This document shows, one piece after another, positions 5,911 to 7,036 of a stretch of 7,036 nucleotides of DNA; the stretch's first letter is position 1, and every line of letters begins with the position of its first letter. The notes under the pieces are model-generated. The model was not told the origin of the DNA and did no database searches. It saw only the letters and a program-made list of their open reading frames with translations. The stretch is from an uncultured Clostridia bacterium. GTDB lineage: Bacteria; Bacillota; Clostridia; TANB77; CAG-508. Position numbers and translations under genes: made by a program. The stretch is taken from positions 1 to 7,036 of the forward strand of contig CALXRJ010000123.1 in the NCBI GenBank assembly GCA_944390615.1, in the 5' to 3' direction.

Positions 5911-5939
5911 ATTGTATACAAAATAACCTTAAAAATCAG
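5911..5939 (-). promoter_or_regulatory. Putative promoter and operator of the ribbon-helix-helix gene
   Basis: Read on the minus strand, CTGATT (5939-5934) and TACAAT (5916-5911) are separated by 17 nt, giving a transcription start near 5904. The -35 element is weak. The -10 region lies within the perfect 10-bp palindrome TTGTATACAA (5912-5921), a plausible operator for the downstream ribbon-helix-helix protein itself. Confidence 0.45.
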
Positions 5940-5957
5940 TACACGTTTAGCAAGCTA

Positions 5958-5986
5958 TTGAAAAAAAAGGAATATTTTGTTATAAT
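5958..5986 (+). promoter_or_regulatory. Sigma-A promoter of the 165-residue membrane protein gene
   Basis: TTGAAA (5958-5963) and TATAAT (5981-5986) are spaced by 17 nt. This predicts a start near 5993 and a 5' leader of about 30 nt. It diverges from the ribbon-helix-helix promoter, with the two -35 boxes about 20 nt apart. Confidence 0.8.
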
Positions 5987-6021
5987 AAAGTAGTAGAGAA
6001 ATAAAGGGAGGAAAAAAGAAA

Positions 6022-6519
6022 ATGAAACGAATAAAAACATTTGCCATATATATATTAATGGTGGTAGGTTTTTATATTTTTACCATGTTTATTACTTATG
6101 TAGGATTAAATGCAACTTACAAAGAAATAAACCTAAGGAGTGTTTTACCAAATCAAACAGCTATAAATTTAGCCCAAGCAACTACTGTAAATGGTAGAAT
6201 TTATGGAGAAGTAACAAGCACAGAGGAAAATAATTTAAATGGAAAATATATCAAAGTAGAAATATATACAAAAACGGGAAATTACGCAGGAACGAAATAT
6301 CTAAAAATAGAAGGAACCCAAGTAAATGAACCAAAAAAATTTGCAGTATATTTCACAGCTGACAATATAAGATCTTATACCATAGAAATCGTAGATGCAA
6401 CAGAGGAGATTGAAAATCAGGTAAAAATAGCAACAGAAGCATTTAAGGATATATTTACAAATGAAGAATTAAAAACATATGCTATTGTAACCTTAGTTTT
6501 AATATTAATATTGGCTTAA
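6022..6519 (+). CDS. Membrane-anchored protein with FxLYD-like beta domain
   Basis: The product has 165 residues and no recognised function. A hydrophobic N-terminal segment (about 7-29, after MKRIK) is either a membrane anchor or an uncleaved signal; there is no lipobox Cys. Residues about 53-124 look like an extracytoplasmic beta sandwich of the FxLYD kind: VNGRIYGEVTS, LNGKYIKVEIYTKTG, then a KKFAVYF strand and YTIEIVD. A short acidic helix (about 127-150) leads to a hydrophobic C-terminal stretch TYAIVTLVLILILA that ends at the stop. Both ends are therefore probably membrane-embedded, with the middle exposed outside. AAAGGGAGG (6003-6011) precedes the ATG by 10 nt, and the gene has its own promoter and terminator. 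From memory, similar two-anchor hypothetical proteins occur in Clostridia and also stop abruptly after the last hydrophobic residues, so truncation is unlikely. Confidence 0.7.
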   Translation: MKRIKTFAIYILMVVGFYIFTMFITYVGLNATYKEINLRSVLPNQTAINLAQATTVNGRIYGEVTSTEENNLNGKYIKVEIYTKTGNYAGTKYLKIEGTQVNEPKKFAVYFTADNIRSYTIEIVDATEEIENQVKIATEAFKDIFTNEELKTYAIVTLVLILILA

Positions 6520-6526
6520 AATTTCG

Positions 6527-6572
6527 AAAAGAAGCCTGAAATAAAGAAAGTTTATTTCAAGGCTTCTTTTTT
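6527..6572. terminator. Intrinsic terminator, usable from both sides
   Basis: GAAGCCTGAAATAAA (6531-6545) pairs with TTTATTTCAAGGCTTC (6551-6566) with one bulged base around a 5-nt GAAAG loop. TTTTTT (6567-6572) follows on the plus strand. AAAA (6527-6530) gives a T-run after the hairpin on the minus strand. It can end the membrane gene from the left and the minus-strand asparagine-rich ORF from the right. Confidence 0.88.
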
Positions 6573-6602
6573 GATAAGGCTAAAAAGCTTTACCCTACAG
6601 CA

Positions 6603-6680
6603 TTATTGATTATTATTGTTTGCATTATTTTTGTTGTTATCATTTTGATTATTGTTATTATTTTTCTTACCTTTTGACAT
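6603..6680 (-). CDS. Asparagine-rich micropeptide (25 residues)
   Basis: A 25-codon ORF starts at ATG (6680-6678, minus strand) and stops at TAA (6605-6603). The start MSKGKK is basic; the remainder is mostly asparagine, 14 of 25 residues overall, with a few Q, D and K. Both AAT and AAC codons are used. The support for real translation is the Shine-Dalgarno GGAGGTG (6693-6687), 6 nt before the ATG, and a terminator about 30 nt after the stop. No gene lies downstream on the same strand before the terminator, so it is not a classical attenuator leader for a biosynthetic operon. The function is unknown. It could also be an untranslated relic, since AT-rich low-complexity sequence easily gives Asn/Lys codons. 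Confidence 0.55.
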   Translation of the reverse strand: MSKGKKNNNNNQNDNNKNNANNNNQ

Positions 6681-6686
6681 ATTAAA

Positions 6687-6693
6687 CACCTCC
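6687..6693 (-). promoter_or_regulatory. Strong ribosome binding site of the Asn-rich micropeptide
   Basis: Read on the minus strand the sequence is GGAGGTG, a 7-nt match to the 16S rRNA anti-Shine-Dalgarno end, with a 6-nt spacing to the ATG at 6680. It is the main evidence that the 25-codon ORF is translated. Confidence 0.65.
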
Positions 6694-6712
6694 GTTTAAC
6701 TTAATATATAAA

Positions 6713-6743
6713 TAGTATGAACCATTTTTTTTAAAACATACTA
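6713..6743. repeat. Inverted repeat TAGTATG-N17-CATACTA
   Basis: Perfect 7-bp arms (6713-6719 and 6737-6743) flank a 17-nt A/T-rich centre. It lies in the 192-nt divergent region between the Asn-rich ORF and the gene at the right edge. The spacing fits either an operator read by a dimer on the DNA or a weak hairpin in the minus-strand leader. I see no convincing minus-strand promoter, although TATATT-like sequence is abundant here. Confidence 0.4.
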
Positions 6744-6795
6744 CTTAAAAAAATAAATTTTATTTTTTATTTAGCTTTGGGTTTATTTACATAAC

Positions 6796-6824
6796 TTTAC
6801 AAAAATGAAAACAAATGTTATAAT
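6796..6824 (+). promoter_or_regulatory. Sigma-A promoter of the gene at the right edge
   Basis: TTTACA (6796-6801) and TATAAT (6819-6824) have a 17-nt spacer. A second TATAAT (6836-6841) has no matching -35 at the right distance. The 5' leader would be about 40 nt. Confidence 0.75.
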
Positions 6825-6872
6825 AAGAATATTGCTATAATATAAGCAAAAATAAAATCAGGAGGAAAGTAT

Positions 6873-7036
6873 ATGTCAGAAGGAACAAACATTACAATAC
6901 TACGGGAGAATAATCCTATAACGAGGTACACAGAAAGAGTTGGAAACGTAAGGGTATTTGCTGATTTCAACAAGGCCATTATAAGTGGGATTATTGTGGC
7001 AGATCTTGAATATAGCCATGGCTCACACTCGGAGAA
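6873..7036 (+). CDS. 5' end of a possible SSB-like OB-fold protein (partial)
   Basis: The frame is open from ATG 6873 to the window end (54 complete codons). AGGAGG (6860-6865) lies 7 nt upstream and a good promoter precedes it. The visible product has a variable N-terminus (MSEGTNITILRENNPITRYTE) and then NKAIISGIIVADLEYSHGSHSE. From memory, the pattern of a strand followed by SH and E resembles the first strands of clostridial single-stranded DNA-binding-like proteins, which read 'SHEVyGEgFY' at this point. Those proteins have a single OB fold with a conserved RLS and D motif further on, which lies beyond the edge. The gene is certainly real; the family call is tentative because only about a third of a typical protein is present. 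Confidence 0.5.
   Translation, partial: MSEGTNITILRENNPITRYTERVGNVRVFADFNKAIISGIIVADLEYSHGSHSE

Noticed and set aside
5880..5921. Longer ribbon-helix-helix protein from ATG 5921 or 5903
   Set aside because: The first ATG falls in the likely -10 element and the second at the predicted transcription start. The AAAGGA site serves ATG 5879.
6505..6540. Frameshift truncating the C-terminus of the 165-residue protein
   Set aside because: The alternative frames add only about ten residues before another stop and overlap the terminator stem, so the annotated stop is more natural.
6836..6841. Second TATAAT as an alternative promoter for the right-edge gene
   Set aside because: The hexamer 17 nt upstream (AAATGT, 6813-6818) does not resemble a -35 element.

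Overview
The window is AT-rich, with purine-rich AAGGAGG-type ribosome binding sites, consensus sigma-A promoters and a T-box leader. It therefore looks like a low-GC Bacillota chromosome, most probably Clostridia. Nothing in it marks a phage, plasmid or CRISPR locus.

Layout. Bases 1-190 carry no gene. They hold a long imperfect inverted repeat (13-137) and then the promoter (162-188) of the main operon. Bases about 195-472 are a complete T-box riboswitch with its intrinsic terminator. The best-supported specifier triplet is AAC (Asn). The operon it controls is aspS (514-2271), gatC (2274-2561), gatA (2670-4139) and gatB (4220-5659), closed by an 11-bp hairpin that overlaps the gatB stop codon. 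The gatC-gatA and gatA-gatB spacers each contain hairpins and share the decamer GGTCCCAATG just before the next ribosome binding site.

Function. The four proteins form a self-contained route to Asn-tRNA(Asn): AspRS makes Asp-tRNA(Asn) if it is non-discriminating, and the GatCAB amidotransferase amidates it. GatCAB can also turn Glu-tRNA(Gln) into Gln-tRNA(Gln). An Asn-sensing T-box fits this: uncharged tRNA(Asn) would switch the pathway on. The AspRS resembles the alphaproteobacterial version of the enzyme more than the usual Firmicutes one.

Downstream are unrelated small genes. A minus-strand ribbon-helix-helix protein (5700-5879) has a palindrome in its own promoter. Divergent from it is a 165-residue membrane-anchored protein (6022-6519) with a FxLYD-like beta domain. 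A 25-codon asparagine-rich ORF with a very strong ribosome binding site lies on the minus strand (6603-6680) and shares a bidirectional terminator with the membrane gene. At the right edge, a new promoter drives the 5' end of a gene (6873 to the window end) that resembles a clostridial SSB-like OB-fold protein.

The biochemistry of the main operon is known. The less ordinary points are the alphaproteobacterial-like AspRS with Leu33, the UGGU bulge of the T-box, the shared intergenic hairpins, the 5' repeat element, the Asn-rich micropeptide and a 12-A run inside gatA.
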